In this document: piece after piece, positions 6,660-7,031 of the stretch | Layout of the letters: every line of letters begins with the position of its first letter | Position numbering within the stretch: the first letter of the stretch is position 1 | Origin: Deltaproteobacteria bacterium | Lineage (GTDB): Bacteria > Desulfobacterota > DSM-4660 > Desulfatiglandales > HGW-15 | NCBI GenBank assembly: GCA_016926135.1 | Contig: JAFGPH010000489.1 | Location: 1-7,031 of the forward strand | DNA: 7,031 nt | Reading direction: 5' to 3' | Translations under genes and position numbers: made by a program | The notes under the pieces: generated by a model | What the model was told of the DNA's origin: nothing | The model's database searches: none | What the model saw: only the letters and a program-made list of their open reading frames with translations

Positions 6660-6848
6660 TCACATCCATTCCCGCAATTTCACGGGGGTTTCATCCGCCA
6701 CCCTGACGATCCGGTCGAGCAATTCCTTTGCCGTAGGAATGTCGTGGATCCGGCCTGCCACCTGGCCGCCGATTACAGGCGTCTTCTCGATCTCCCCCTT
6801 GAAAAGATTCTCCAGGGACAAAAACCCGGTCTGCACAAACCCCTGCCT
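6660..6848 (-). pseudogene. 3' remnant of a nitronate monooxygenase/FabK-type flavin oxidoreductase gene
   Basis: Reading the minus strand from 6848 down to a TGA at 6662-6660 gives 62 codons with no start. The frame is closed upstream by a TGA at 6851-6849. The translation contains GEIEKTPVIGGQVAGRIHDI and then TAKELLDRIVRVADE. This resembles the C-terminal end of NAD(P)H-dependent flavin oxidoreductases of the nitronate monooxygenase/FabK family, where a 'P..GGQVAG.I.DI' stretch precedes the last helix. The N-terminal, FMN-binding barrel is absent. The break lies just beside the octamer repeat at 6866-6925, so the gene seems to have lost its 5' part by rearrangement, insertion or deletion. 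The family call rests on memory of the motif. A sequencing frameshift alone would not explain it, as I see no barrel sequence upstream in other frames. Confidence 0.45.
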
Positions 6849-6865
6849 TCACCAACGACTCTTCC

Positions 6866-6925
6866 CTTGCGTCCTTTGCGCCTTTCGCAGATCCCGCCGA
6901 TGTTTGCGGGGTGCGAGAGGCAAAG
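6866..6925. repeat. Inverted 8-bp tandem repeat of the CTTTGCG type
   Basis: Three consecutive 8-base units, CTTGCGTC, CTTTGCGC and CTTTCGCA, occupy 6866-6889. An opposite arm, TGCGAGAGGCAAAG (6912-6925), matches the complement of 6874-6889 apart from one substitution and a 2-base gap. The design is the same as that of the repeats at 1382-1460 and 5194-5324, but with different unit sequences. Confidence 0.55.
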
Positions 6926-7031
6926 CTTTTCCCTTGAAATTTCCTTAGATTATCGTTACAAGAAAAGCAGGAATCTCTTCTGAGCCGGATTATCTGAACA
7001 AGGCCCACAGCCTGAGAGGATTATCGTGGCC
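6926..7031 (+). other. Non-coding right edge, possibly leading into a new gene
   Basis: No gene is recognisable. A possible promoter lies at 6934-6962. GAGAGGA (7014-7020) precedes a GTG at 7026 by 5 nt, which could be the ribosome site and start of a plus-strand gene, but only two codons (GTG GCC) fall inside the window. Confidence 0.3.
6934..6962 (+). promoter_or_regulatory. Candidate promoter at the right edge
   Basis: TTGAAA (6934-6939) and TACAAG (6957-6962) are separated by 17 bases. This is the same spacing and the same -10 hexamer as the candidate before alaC. It would serve a gene starting near 7026. It is weak evidence on its own. Confidence 0.25.

Overview
The window looks like a chromosomal segment of a GC-rich deltaproteobacterium (Desulfobacterota). 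Three things support this. The gene order is alanine/aspartate-type aminotransferase, homoserine dehydrogenase, then an archaeal-type (ApgM/ThrB2-like) phosphoglycerate mutase homologue, an arrangement I recall from Geobacter and sulfate reducers. The adenylate kinase carries the unusual Cys-X5-His-X15-Cys-X2-Cys metal site described for Desulfovibrio. The intergenic gaps hold short-period inverted repeats of a style I associate with these genomes. The assignment is inference; no rRNA or other marker gene is present.

Layout: 1-215 is an upstream region with a possible promoter. Next come alaC-like (216-1382), hom (1521-2843) and apgM/thrB2-like (2836-4053, overlapping hom by 8 nt). A palindromic MITE-like insertion (4059-4379) is flanked by a 10-bp direct repeat that includes the apgM stop codon. 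It is followed by adk (4427-5107), a repeat-bearing gap (5108-5374) and an M24-family (aminopeptidase P-like) metallopeptidase (5375-6622). The right end holds a 3' remnant of a flavin oxidoreductase gene on the minus strand (6660-6848), a third repeat (6866-6925), and about 100 bases that may lead into another gene at the window edge. All intact genes lie on the plus strand.

Function: hom makes homoserine from aspartate semialdehyde. The overlapping apgM homologue is a good candidate for the homoserine kinase that many deltaproteobacteria use in place of classical ThrB. The aminotransferase would supply or interconvert alanine, aspartate or glutamate with their keto acids. Together these form an aspartate-family (threonine/methionine) amino-acid unit. 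adk (nucleotide balance) and the peptidase (peptide turnover) look like housekeeping genes placed downstream; the original apgM-adk gap was probably only about 42 bp.

The most interesting part lies between the genes. There is one insertion-like palindrome with a likely target-site duplication. There are also three short-period inverted repeats of three different sequence families (7-, 8/9- and 8-bp units), one in each remaining gap downstream of the first gene. The third abuts a broken gene. I see no phage, CRISPR, toxin-antitoxin or defence system here, and no clearly novel multigene system.
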